Shown one piece after another: positions 25,549-33,233 of a stretch of 64,000 nt of DNA. Within the stretch, counting starts at the first letter, position 1. Every line of letters begins with the position of its first letter. Under the pieces are notes generated by a model. It worked only from the letters and a program-made list of their open reading frames with translations. It ran no database searches and had not been told where the DNA came from. A program made the position numbers and the translations under genes. This DNA comes from Croceicoccus sp. (GTDB lineage Bacteria; Pseudomonadota; Alphaproteobacteria; Sphingomonadales; Sphingomonadaceae), in assembly GCA_002694745.1 (NCBI GenBank), contig NZMY01000045.1:1-64000 (forward strand), read 5' to 3'.

Positions 25549-25562
25549 CGGCCTGCCTGATT

Positions 25563-25593
25563 GCGGGAGCGGGCTGTGCCGCTCCCGCTATTT
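25563..25593. terminator. Hairpin terminator between convergent genes
   Basis: GCGGGAGCGG (25563-25572), a 6-base loop and CCGCTCCCGC (25579-25588) form a perfect 10-bp GC stem followed by TATTT. It lies in the 50-base gap between the CoA-transferase and fpr, which converge, and could serve both. Confidence 0.8.
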
Positions 25594-25598
25594 GATGG

Positions 25599-26423
25599 TC
25601 AGCCCACGAAGGCGCGTTCGATCACGAAATGGCCCGGCTTGGCGTTGCTGCCCTCGATAAAGCCGCGCGCTTCGAGATCGGCCGCGTGATCCTTGATCAT
25701 CTCCATGCTGCCGCACAGCATGACGCGGTCGTTCTCGGGATCGAAGGTCTTGGGGCCGCTGACGCTCTCGAACAGCTTGCCGTTCTCGATCAGCGTGCCG
25801 ATGCGGCCGGTGGTGCGGAACGGCTCGCGCGTGACGGTTGGGACATAGTGGAACTGCAGCAGCGCCTCGTCCTGCACCAGCGGGTCGCCAGCAAGCTGCG
25901 ATTCCAGCAGGTCGCGATAGGCCAGATCGCTGACCTTGCGCACCGAATGCACCAGCACGATTTCCGAGAACATCGAATAGACGTCGGGGTCGCGCGCAAG
26001 GCTCATGAACGGGGCGAGGCCGGTGCCGGTCGACAGCATGAACAGGCGGCGGCCGGGGATCAGCGCATCGGTGACGAGCGTGCCGGTCGGCTTCTTGCCC
26101 AGATAGACCGGATCGCCGACCTTGATGTGCTGAAGCCGCGAGGTCAGCGGCCCGTCCTGGATCTTGACCGACAGGAAATCCAGTTCGTCCGCATAGCTGG
26201 GGCTGGCGATCGAATAGGCGCGCAGCAGCGGCTTGCCGTTGTTGGGCAGGCCGACCATCACGAATTCGCCCGAGCGGAACCGGAAGCTGGCCGGACGCGA
26301 GATCGAGAAGCTGAACAGCCCGTCGTTCAGATGATGGACGCGCTTCACCGTTTCCACTTCAAGAGCGGCGGAGGGCGTGAAATCTTCGCGGGCAAGGGGC
26401 TGGTAGGTCAAGGCTTGGTCCAT
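25599..26423 (-). CDS. fpr: Ferredoxin/flavodoxin-NADP(+) reductase
   Basis: A 274-residue flavoprotein moving electrons between NADPH and ferredoxin or flavodoxin. The FAD-binding motif is LLRAYSIASP (residues ~67-76). The NADP pyrophosphate motif is MLSTGTGLAPFMSLARDP, and VMLCGSMEMIKD is the C-terminal NADP-binding block. The extreme C-terminus FVIERAFVG is that of bacterial subclass reductases. A Fur-like palindrome lies 121 bases upstream, suggesting iron or redox control. It converges with the CoA-transferase gene. Confidence 0.92.
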   Translation of the reverse strand: MDQALTYQPLAREDFTPSAALEVETVKRVHHLNDGLFSFSISRPASFRFRSGEFVMVGLPNNGKPLLRAYSIASPSYADELDFLSVKIQDGPLTSRLQHIKVGDPVYLGKKPTGTLVTDALIPGRRLFMLSTGTGLAPFMSLARDPDVYSMFSEIVLVHSVRKVSDLAYRDLLESQLAGDPLVQDEALLQFHYVPTVTREPFRTTGRIGTLIENGKLFESVSGPKTFDPENDRVMLCGSMEMIKDHAADLEARGFIEGSNAKPGHFVIERAFVG

Positions 26424-26543
26424 GTGTTCCGGGGCGGCTTGCGTGTCGCGGCGCGTTTGATGGCAAGGCGGCGCAAATGCAACCGCCGCAAACGGCTTTG
26501 TCGTGACGCGGCTGGCATGACCCCTTTAGTCAATGAAACTTAG

Positions 26544-26564
26544 TAATGCAAGTCATTCGCATTA
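26544..26564. promoter_or_regulatory. Fur-box-like palindrome upstream of fpr
   Basis: The halves TAATGCAAGT (26544-26553) and ATTCGCATTA (26555-26564) are inverted repeats matching at 8 of 10 positions around a central C. The pattern AATGC..GTCATTCGCATT closely resembles classical Fur sites. The only gene it can serve is fpr, 121 bases away on the minus strand. The rest of the 297-base gap 26424-26720 shows no gene. Confidence 0.6.
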
Positions 26565-26720
26565 AAGCGCTGCAATCTTGCTTTTGCCCTGATCGCCGCG
26601 AATTGCCAATGCAGGATATCTATGCCCCCGGCAAAGCCAGCTTATGGCTGCCTGGGCAGCGCCCCTTCATTCGCGGGCGCGCCCTCGCTTGCAATCGGTG
26701 AGCCGCAAACCGAGGCGGCG

Positions 26721-27965
26721 CTATTTCTCCACCTGCGGGATCGTACCCTTGCGGCGGCGGAAAAGCCTGCCGCGCTCGCTGTAGAGGATCAGCAGCAGCC
26801 CCGCGAGGGACAGCCCGAACAGCGCCATGCCCAGCGGCCGCGCCGTGCCGTCATAGGCCGCGCCGACGATCGCGCCCAGCACCGCGCCGCCGCCCACCCG
26901 CATCGCGGTCTGCAAGGAAGAGGCGGAGCCTGCGAAATGCTGGAACGGCTGTAGCGCGATCGAACTGAAATTCGCGCCGAGGAACCCGATCAGCGCCAGG
27001 TTCACCGTCATGATCGGCGCGAACAGCCAGAACGCATCGGGATAATAGGTGGCCGCCGCCCATTGCAGCCCTCCTGTGAATACGAACACCAGCAGCGCCG
27101 AGTGGCTGACCCGCCTTGCGCCATGCGTTTCGACGATGCGCGAATTGATGAAATTGCTGCCCGCCATGCACAGCGCCATGCCGCCGAACACATAGGCGAA
27201 TTTCTCGCCCAGCCCGAAATGCACCGCGACCAGCTGTTCGGAGCAATTGATGTAGCCGTACAGCCCCCCGAACACGAGCGTCGCGCCCAGCACATATCCC
27301 ACCGCGTCGCGATTGGTGACGATGATGCGGAAATTGCGCGCGACGCGCTTCACGTCGAGCGACTGGCGATTTTCCGGATCCATCGTCTCGGCAAGGCGCA
27401 GATAGACCCATAAGAACATGATGACGCCCATCGTGAACATCACGCCGAAGATCGACCGCCAGTCCGCGACCAGCAGGATCGTCTGCCCGATCGTGGGCGC
27501 CAGTACGGGCACGACCATGAACACCGTCGCGATCAGCGAGACGATCCGCGCCATGGCGTCGCCTTCGTATTTGTCGCGCACGATGGCATTGGCGATAACC
27601 GCGCCCGCCGAGGCGACCATGCCATTGGCGAAACGGAACGCGATCATCGCGGGAAAGCTGGTGATGATCATGCACATGAAGTCGAACATGCAATAGACCG
27701 CGATGCCACCCAGCAGGACTCGCCGCCGTCCGAAACGGTCCGCCAGAAAGCCGAAGATCAGCGATCCGACGCCCATGCCGATCAGATAGCTGCCCACGAC
27801 CAGCTGCCGGTCATTGGGATTGGGCGCGCCCAGATCGGTCGCGATGTCGCCCAGCGCAGGCAGCATGGTGTCGATCCCCAGCGCCTGAAGCGACATGAGA
27901 AAGGCGAGCATGGCTGTGAATTCCGCCCTTCCGAGGGACTGGGGCGGCTGGGGCGGCTTGAACAT
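26721..27965 (-). CDS. MFS drug-efflux transporter, Bcr/CflA type
   Basis: A 414-residue, 12-helix inner-membrane exporter of the DHA1 group. The first helix carries the Bcr/CflA-like ALGIDTMLPALGDIATDLG (about residues 29-47). Motif A between helices 2 and 3 reads GFLADRFGRRRVLLGG, and a motif-C-like stretch VPVLAPTIGQ lies in helix 5. The basic C-terminus RGRLFRRRKG is cytoplasmic. It is divergent from dinB, 122 bases away. Substrates are unpredictable. Confidence 0.87.
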   Translation of the reverse strand: MFKPPQPPQSLGRAEFTAMLAFLMSLQALGIDTMLPALGDIATDLGAPNPNDRQLVVGSYLIGMGVGSLIFGFLADRFGRRRVLLGGIAVYCMFDFMCMIITSFPAMIAFRFANGMVASAGAVIANAIVRDKYEGDAMARIVSLIATVFMVVPVLAPTIGQTILLVADWRSIFGVMFTMGVIMFLWVYLRLAETMDPENRQSLDVKRVARNFRIIVTNRDAVGYVLGATLVFGGLYGYINCSEQLVAVHFGLGEKFAYVFGGMALCMAGSNFINSRIVETHGARRVSHSALLVFVFTGGLQWAAATYYPDAFWLFAPIMTVNLALIGFLGANFSSIALQPFQHFAGSASSLQTAMRVGGGAVLGAIVGAAYDGTARPLGMALFGLSLAGLLLILYSERGRLFRRRKGTIPQVEK

Positions 27966-28087
27966 GACGGGCTTTCCTTGCGCGCATTAACCGCGCGGCT
28001 CAATCCCTAAACTTGCTGCATTTGCGTATTGATCCGGCCTTTATCGAATATCTGCACAGCAGCCTGCCGCTGCGCTAATGGAGCGAT

Positions 28088-29206
28088 GTGACCAAGCCGG
28101 TGGACCAGGACGAACAGGGCGAAGCGCCGGGCCTGCGCAAGATCATCCATGTCGACATGGATGCGTTCTTCGCCAGCGTCGAACAGCGCGACAATCCCGC
28201 GCTGCGCGGCAAGCCGGTGGCGGTGGGCGGCTCGTCGGGACGCGGCGTGGTGGCGGCGGCCAGCTATGAGGCACGGAAGTTCGGCGTGCGTTCGGCCATG
28301 CCGTCCGTGACGGCAAAACGGCTGTGCCCCGACCTGATCTTCTGCAAGTCGCGTTTCGACGTCTATCGCGAAGTCAGCGGCCAGATCCGCGCAATATTCC
28401 GCGATTATACCGACCTCGTCGAACCGCTTTCGCTCGACGAGGCCTATCTGGACGTGACCGAGGACCGGCACAATCTTGGCTCCGCCACGCGCATCGCGCA
28501 GGCGATCCGCCGCCGCATCCGCGAGGATACGCAGCTGACCGCCAGCGCGGGCGTCAGCTATAACAAGTTCCTGGCCAAGCTGGCGTCGGACCAGAACAAG
28601 CCCGACGGTCTGTGCGTGATCCGACCGGGCGAGGGCGCCGATTTCGTCGCGGGGCTGCCCGTCTCGCGCTTTCATGGCGTGGGTCCCAAGGGCGCGGAAA
28701 AGATGAAGCGGCTGGGGATCGAGACCGGCGCCGACCTTGCCGCGCGCGACCTGCCGTTCCTGCGCGCGAATTTCGGCAGCTTTGCCGATTACCTCTACCG
28801 CGCGGCCCGCGGCGTGGACCTGCGCGAAGTGCGTTCGCACCGTATCCGCAAGTCGCTGGGCGGCGAACGCACGTTTCACGAGGACCTCTCCGCGCCGACC
28901 GAACTGCGCGAGGCGATGGACAATATCGTCGACATCGTCTGGGACCGCATCGAAAAGGGCGAGGTCCGCGGGCGGACCGTGACGCTGAAGCTGAAATACA
29001 ACGATTTCCAGATCGCCAGCCGCGCGCGCTCGCTGGGCCATTTCGTCACCGACAAGGCCGAATTCGCGCGCACCGGCCACGCGCTTCTGGCCGAGATGAT
29101 GCCGCTGCCGCGTCCGATCCGGCTGATGGGGCTGACCCTGTCGAAGCTAGAAGGCGTGGTGCCGAAAAAGCGCGGGGACGAAAAGCGCCAGCTTGACCTG
29201 CTCTAG
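28088..29206 (+). CDS. dinB: DNA polymerase IV
   Basis: A 372-residue Y-family translesion polymerase. Catalytic Asp residues are in IIHVDMDAFFASVEQRDNPA (residues ~20-39) and PLSLDEAYLDVT. YNKFLAKLASDQNKPDG is the finger/palm motif and FHGVGPKGAEKMKRLGI the thumb helix-hairpin-helix. The little-finger domain follows to ~residue 345. The end KRGDEKRQLDLL matches the beta-clamp-binding tail (QLDLL). The start is GTG at 28088. No clear LexA box was found upstream. Confidence 0.95.
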   Translation: MTKPVDQDEQGEAPGLRKIIHVDMDAFFASVEQRDNPALRGKPVAVGGSSGRGVVAAASYEARKFGVRSAMPSVTAKRLCPDLIFCKSRFDVYREVSGQIRAIFRDYTDLVEPLSLDEAYLDVTEDRHNLGSATRIAQAIRRRIREDTQLTASAGVSYNKFLAKLASDQNKPDGLCVIRPGEGADFVAGLPVSRFHGVGPKGAEKMKRLGIETGADLAARDLPFLRANFGSFADYLYRAARGVDLREVRSHRIRKSLGGERTFHEDLSAPTELREAMDNIVDIVWDRIEKGEVRGRTVTLKLKYNDFQIASRARSLGHFVTDKAEFARTGHALLAEMMPLPRPIRLMGLTLSKLEGVVPKKRGDEKRQLDLL

Positions 29207-29217
29207 CCGCCCGGTCT

Positions 29218-29706
29218 CTATTCCCGGTGTGCCAGCGCCGCATCGACATAGCGGCGGGCCCATTCCGACATCGCATCGGGCAAGGCATCGGCGGCGAAGA
29301 AGCGCGCTTCGGCGATTTCGCGATTGTCGATGCGCGGCGTGCCCTCGACGCGGGCGAGGAACACGATGACGTCATTGGTCGCGCCATGCATCTCGACCGG
29401 CTCGCGCAGCACCTGCGTCAGCGTCCGGGCGGTCAGCCCGACTTCCTCGCCCAGTTCGCGCTGCGCCGCCTGCTCATGCGTCTCGCCGCCGTCGACGCCG
29501 CCCGTCACCAGCTGCCATTCGCCTTTCGCGCGATAGCTGTGCCGCACCATCAGCACCTCGCCGCCCGCGTTCAGCGGCACCAGTGCGCAGCCGCGCAATT
29601 GCGGCCTGCGCCAGCGCCACCAGATCCGCCGCGCCCGTTCCCCCACGCGCAGCACCGCGCGGTGCAGGGCGGGGGGCATCAGCCCGGCGAACGGGATGTC
29701 GGGCAT
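29218..29706 (-). CDS. NUDIX hydrolase
   Basis: A 162-residue NUDIX-fold pyrophosphohydrolase. The Nudix box G-x5-E-x7-R-E-x2-E-E-x-G is complete in GGETHEQAAQRELGEEVGL (about residues 75-93). The N-terminal third is Arg/Trp rich (RARRIWWRWRRPQ) and may contact membrane or nucleic acid. Its ATG follows the pgl TGA immediately (TGAATG at 29704-29709), so the genes are coupled. The substrate, a nucleoside diphosphate derivative, is unknown. Confidence 0.9.
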   Translation of the reverse strand: MPDIPFAGLMPPALHRAVLRVGERARRIWWRWRRPQLRGCALVPLNAGGEVLMVRHSYRAKGEWQLVTGGVDGGETHEQAAQRELGEEVGLTARTLTQVLREPVEMHGATNDVIVFLARVEGTPRIDNREIAEARFFAADALPDAMSEWARRYVDAALAHRE

Positions 29707-30336
29707 TCAGGAAAAGCAGGTCACGCTGCAGCGCGCTTGGCCCAGCAGCCGCGCCACCGGCAGATCGTTGTTGCCGCGCGCCGCTTCCTCGAACAGGGCC
29801 AGCTTGTCTTCGCCGCGCACCACGAACATCAGCGCTTCGGCCGTCAGCAGTTTCGACAGCGTCAGCGTCACGCGGTCGAACGGTGCCTCGGGCGGCAGCG
29901 GATCGGGAGTCAGCCGCTTCACCTGCGCGGGATCGTCCACCTGCGGATCGGTATTGGGAAACAGCGAGGCGACATGCCCGTCCAGCCCCATGCCCAGCCA
30001 CGCCAGCGCGAAATGCGGCGGATGCTTGTCCTCGGTCAGCTCGACAACGCTTGCGCCCGTATCGGACAGCGCGGCAGCAAGGCGGCCGTAATTGCTCGCC
30101 TCGTGATCGGCGGGGACGCAGCGGTCGTCGCCCGGCCAGAATTCCAGCCGCTGCCAGTCGAGATCGTGCTTTGCCAGCTCGGCGAAAATGGGGAAGGGGG
30201 TGGATCCGCCTGGCACCGTCACCGCCACCGTGCCGTCGCGCTCTTTCAGCGCCTTCGCCAGATGCGCAGCCAGCCAGTCGGCGATCTCGGCATCGCTCCA
30301 GCCCTTTTGATATTCGATCTCGGTCATCACGGGCAT
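29707..30336 (-). CDS. pgl: 6-phosphogluconolactonase
   Basis: A 209-residue cytosolic enzyme hydrolysing 6-phosphogluconolactone in the pentose phosphate / Entner-Doudoroff entry. Signature blocks are VTVPGGSTPFPIFAEL (residues ~33-48), FWPGDDRCVPADHEASNYG (the usual D-E-R-x-V/P motif as GDDRCVP) and LGMGLDGHVASLFP, the GxGxDGHxASLFP loop. AAAGGAG precedes the ATG at 30336; an ATG at 30327 is the alternative. Slightly shorter than the usual ~230 residues. Coupled to the NUDIX gene. Confidence 0.9.
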   Translation of the reverse strand: MPVMTEIEYQKGWSDAEIADWLAAHLAKALKERDGTVAVTVPGGSTPFPIFAELAKHDLDWQRLEFWPGDDRCVPADHEASNYGRLAAALSDTGASVVELTEDKHPPHFALAWLGMGLDGHVASLFPNTDPQVDDPAQVKRLTPDPLPPEAPFDRVTLTLSKLLTAEALMFVVRGEDKLALFEEAARGNNDLPVARLLGQARCSVTCFS

Positions 30337-30419
30337 CAGGCTCCTTTGTCTTGCGCGGTCACACGCGGTCTTGGGGGATGCAGGTGGCGATGCCGCGCGG
30401 CAATCGCAAGGACCGGGCT

Positions 30420-30797
30420 TCAGCCTTCGGGCGGCGCGGCGACCTGCTGCCAGAGTTCGATCTTCACCCCGTCGGGATCGAGCAGCCATGCGAACTTGCC
30501 GTAACCCTCGTCTGTGGTGTCCAGCACATCGACGCCCTTCGCCTGAAGTTCAGCGATGAACCCGTCGAGGTCGTCGACCCGCAGATTGATCATGAATGGC
30601 GCGGTGCCGGGCTTCAGATACTCGGCATCGGCAAAATGGCTGATGAGCGAATAGGGCGCCTCGCCTGTCTCCTCCGACCAGCGCAGCATCGGGCCATATT
30701 CGCCGTCGATGCCCAGCACGTCGCGGTACCATGCCCGCGACGCTTCGGGGTCCTTCACCACGTAGAATACGCCGCCCAGTCCGGTAATTTTTGCCAT
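30420..30797 (-). CDS. VOC-family (glyoxalase/bleomycin-resistance) protein
   Basis: A 125-residue single vicinal-oxygen-chelate domain. It shows the paired beta-alpha-beta-beta-beta layout: VFYVVKDPEASRAWYRDVLG at the N-terminus and FAWLLDPDGVKIELWQQ at the C-terminus, the latter carrying the Glu metal ligand. Without a clear catalytic set it may be a small-molecule binder or lyase. It lies 83 bases upstream of pgl on the same strand. Confidence 0.88.
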   Translation of the reverse strand: MAKITGLGGVFYVVKDPEASRAWYRDVLGIDGEYGPMLRWSEETGEAPYSLISHFADAEYLKPGTAPFMINLRVDDLDGFIAELQAKGVDVLDTTDEGYGKFAWLLDPDGVKIELWQQVAAPPEG

Positions 30798-30868
30798 GTC
30801 TTAACTCCTGCGGTTGCGACTCCCACGCGAAAACGGGACCAGCCCGTGCTCTCGCGCATTACCATAAC

Positions 30869-31615
30869 ATGCTGCTGCCGATCACCGCCGCCATGACTGC
30901 CGCCTTTATCGCGATCCACCTGTTCATCGGGCGTCTGAAATGGCTCGACGTACTGCCGCGCCATCGCTGGCTGTCATTCTCGGGCGGAGTGGCGGTGTCC
31001 TATGTGTTCCTGCACGTCCTGCCCGACCTCGGCCTGCATCAGCGCGCCTTTTCCAGTGAGCTGCATCTGACCGATACGCTGGCGGAAAGCCTGGTCTATT
31101 CGCTGGCGCTGCTGGGTCTTGTCGCGTTCTATGCGCTGGAGCGGAAGGTGCGCCTGTCGCGGGCGCGGTCGCGTGCCAAGGGGAAGGGCGACCAGTACGA
31201 GGACCACCTCGAATGGGTGCACGCCGGCAGCTATGCCGCGCTCAACCTGCTGATCGGCTATCTGCTGCTCCACCGCGAGGAAGCGGGCTGGGTGTCGCTC
31301 GCGCTCTATTTCGGAGCGATGGCTCTGCATTTCATGACCGTCGACCACGGCATGCGCGGCGATCACAGCGAAGCCTATGACCGGCGCGGCCGCTGGGTCA
31401 TCAGCGCGGCGGTTGCGGCGGGATGGGTGCTGGGCATGCTGACGACGGTGCCGCCCGTCGGGGTCGGTTTCCTGTTCGCCTTTCTTGCAGGCGGGATCGT
31501 GCTCAACACGCTGAAGGAAGAACTGCCGCAGGAACGCGAGAGCAAGCTCTGGCCGTTCCTGACGGGTGCGGGGGTCTATGCCGCGCTGATGCTGGCCGAG
31601 GAATTCATCGCCTGA
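30869..31615 (+). CDS. Conserved polytopic membrane protein, ZIP-like features
   Basis: A 248-residue inner-membrane protein with about seven hydrophobic helices (first at residues ~2-20). It has HVLPDLG at the end of helix 2, a charged loop (RARSRAKGKGDQYEDHLEWV, ~99-118), and HFMTVDHGMRGDHSEAYDRRG before the C-terminal helices. The His/Asp pattern faintly recalls ZIP metal transporters, but I cannot assign it. The start is MLLPITAAM, since upstream codons are non-hydrophobic and overlap the divergent VOC promoter region. It converges with putP. Confidence 0.75.
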   Translation: MLLPITAAMTAAFIAIHLFIGRLKWLDVLPRHRWLSFSGGVAVSYVFLHVLPDLGLHQRAFSSELHLTDTLAESLVYSLALLGLVAFYALERKVRLSRARSRAKGKGDQYEDHLEWVHAGSYAALNLLIGYLLLHREEAGWVSLALYFGAMALHFMTVDHGMRGDHSEAYDRRGRWVISAAVAAGWVLGMLTTVPPVGVGFLFAFLAGGIVLNTLKEELPQERESKLWPFLTGAGVYAALMLAEEFIA

Positions 31616-31639
31616 ACGCCCCGGCCATGATCAGGGCCT

Positions 31640-33121
31640 CTATTGCGTGGCCGCGCGCGGCACCGGTGCGCTCGATCCCATGCGGCTGACGAGGACGATC
31701 GCCGCCCACGCTGCGATGAAGCCCGGAATGATCTCGTACACGCCCGGTCCGCCAAGGAAGCTGTCGCCAAGGCCCAGCGCGATCCATGCGATCACCACGG
31801 CGGCACCGGTGACGAGACCCGCCACCGCGCCCGAACCGGTCATCCGGTCCCACGTCAGCGCCAGGATGATCAGCGGCCCGAACGCCGCGCCAAAGCCAGC
31901 CCATGCGTTGGAGACGAGGCCCAGCACCTCGCTGTTCGGATCTGCCGCGATGGCGATGGCGGCCAGCGCCACCAGCAGCACGCAGATGCGCGACACGTTC
32001 ACAGTCTCGCGCTCGGACGCCTGCTTGCGCAGGAACAGCCGGTAGAAATCCTCGGTCAGCGAGGAGGAGGCGACCAGCAGCTGCGAGCTGATCGTCGACA
32101 TGATCGCGGCCAACAGCGCGGCCAGCAGGAAACCGGTGATCAGCGGGTGGAACAGCGTGTCCGCCAGCAGGATGAAGATCGTTTCCGGATCGTCCAGTGT
32201 CAGATTGTTGATCTCGACATGCGCGCGGCCAAGGATGCCGACGCCCAGCGCGCCGATCAGCGAGACGAACATCCAGCTCATCCCGATATTGCGCGCGGTC
32301 TTCACCCCGCCTTCCTTCACCGCCATGAACCGCACGATGATATGCGGCTGGCCGAAATAGCCCAGACCCCAGGTCACGGCAGACAGGAAGCCGATCACGG
32401 TCAAGCCGTGGAACAGCGAGAGGAAATTGGGGTCAACATTGCGCACCGCCTCCGCCACGGTGGCGCTGCCGCCATCGCTGGTCAGCACGACGATGGGCAT
32501 CAGCACCAGCGCGACCACCATGATGCAGCCTTGGACGAAATCGGTCAGCGACACGGCCAGGAACCCGCCCACCATGGTATAGGCCAGCACCACGCCCGCG
32601 GTCAGCCAGATGCCGGTCATGTAGTCGGACAGGCCCGTATCGCCGAACAGTCCGGCAAAGCTGGTCACGAACAGCTTGCCGCCGCCGACAAGGCCTGCCG
32701 CGGTATAGACGGTGAAGAACAGTACGATGATGATGGCGGACACGACGCGCAGCGCGATGGCGCGGTCGGGAAAGCGATTGGCGAGGAATTCGGGGATCGT
32801 CAGCGCATTGCCATAGGACACGGTCTGGTCGCGCAGGCGCGGCGCGACGATGATCCAGTTGGCCAGCGCGCCCACGAACAGGCCGATGCCGATCCACGCC
32901 TCGACAAGGCCGGTGGCATAAAGCGCGCCGGGCAGGCCCAGCAGCAGCCAGCCCGACATGTCGGACGCGCCCGCGGACAGCGCCGCGACGGCAGGCGGCA
33001 GGTTGCGTCCGCCCAGCAGATAGCCTTCCGAACTGTCGGTCGACTTCTTCCACGCGAACAGGCCGATGCCCAGCATCAGCACGAAATAGAGGGTGAGTGA
33101 GATCAGTGTTCCAGTAGCCAT
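31640..33121 (-). CDS. putP: Sodium/proline symporter
   Basis: A 493-residue solute:sodium symporter with the 13-helix layout of PutP. Diagnostic stretches are GYLLGGRNLPPAVAALSAGA and SDMSGWLLLGLPGALYATGL (residues ~33-72), LTIPEFLANRF, and VLAYTMVGGFLAVSLTDFVQ. Later LLAALLAAIMSTISSQLLVA and SSLTEDFYR hold the conserved sodium/substrate residues. It imports proline as nutrient or osmolyte. No catabolic putA is in view. It lies about 110 bases downstream of typA on the same strand. Confidence 0.92.
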   Translation of the reverse strand: MATGTLISLTLYFVLMLGIGLFAWKKSTDSSEGYLLGGRNLPPAVAALSAGASDMSGWLLLGLPGALYATGLVEAWIGIGLFVGALANWIIVAPRLRDQTVSYGNALTIPEFLANRFPDRAIALRVVSAIIIVLFFTVYTAAGLVGGGKLFVTSFAGLFGDTGLSDYMTGIWLTAGVVLAYTMVGGFLAVSLTDFVQGCIMVVALVLMPIVVLTSDGGSATVAEAVRNVDPNFLSLFHGLTVIGFLSAVTWGLGYFGQPHIIVRFMAVKEGGVKTARNIGMSWMFVSLIGALGVGILGRAHVEINNLTLDDPETIFILLADTLFHPLITGFLLAALLAAIMSTISSQLLVASSSLTEDFYRLFLRKQASERETVNVSRICVLLVALAAIAIAADPNSEVLGLVSNAWAGFGAAFGPLIILALTWDRMTGSGAVAGLVTGAAVVIAWIALGLGDSFLGGPGVYEIIPGFIAAWAAIVLVSRMGSSAPVPRAATQ

Positions 33122-33233
33122 GGGGCCGCGACATATCGCCGCGAACCCCGTTTGGCCACTGTTCAGCCCGAATTAGACCGATTTCATCGCAGCAAGGCGC
33201 TTTTCGCTAGCATCCTTGCGCGAGTCTTTCGGT

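Noticed and set aside
27966-28087. LexA (SOS) box upstream of dinB
   Set aside because: No GTTC-N7-GTTC or similar repeat was found in the gap, so SOS control is not supported by the sequence.
31643-33100. A 485-codon plus-strand frame
   Set aside because: Mirror of putP, rich in His, Gln, Arg and Asp as expected for the antisense of a hydrophobic protein.
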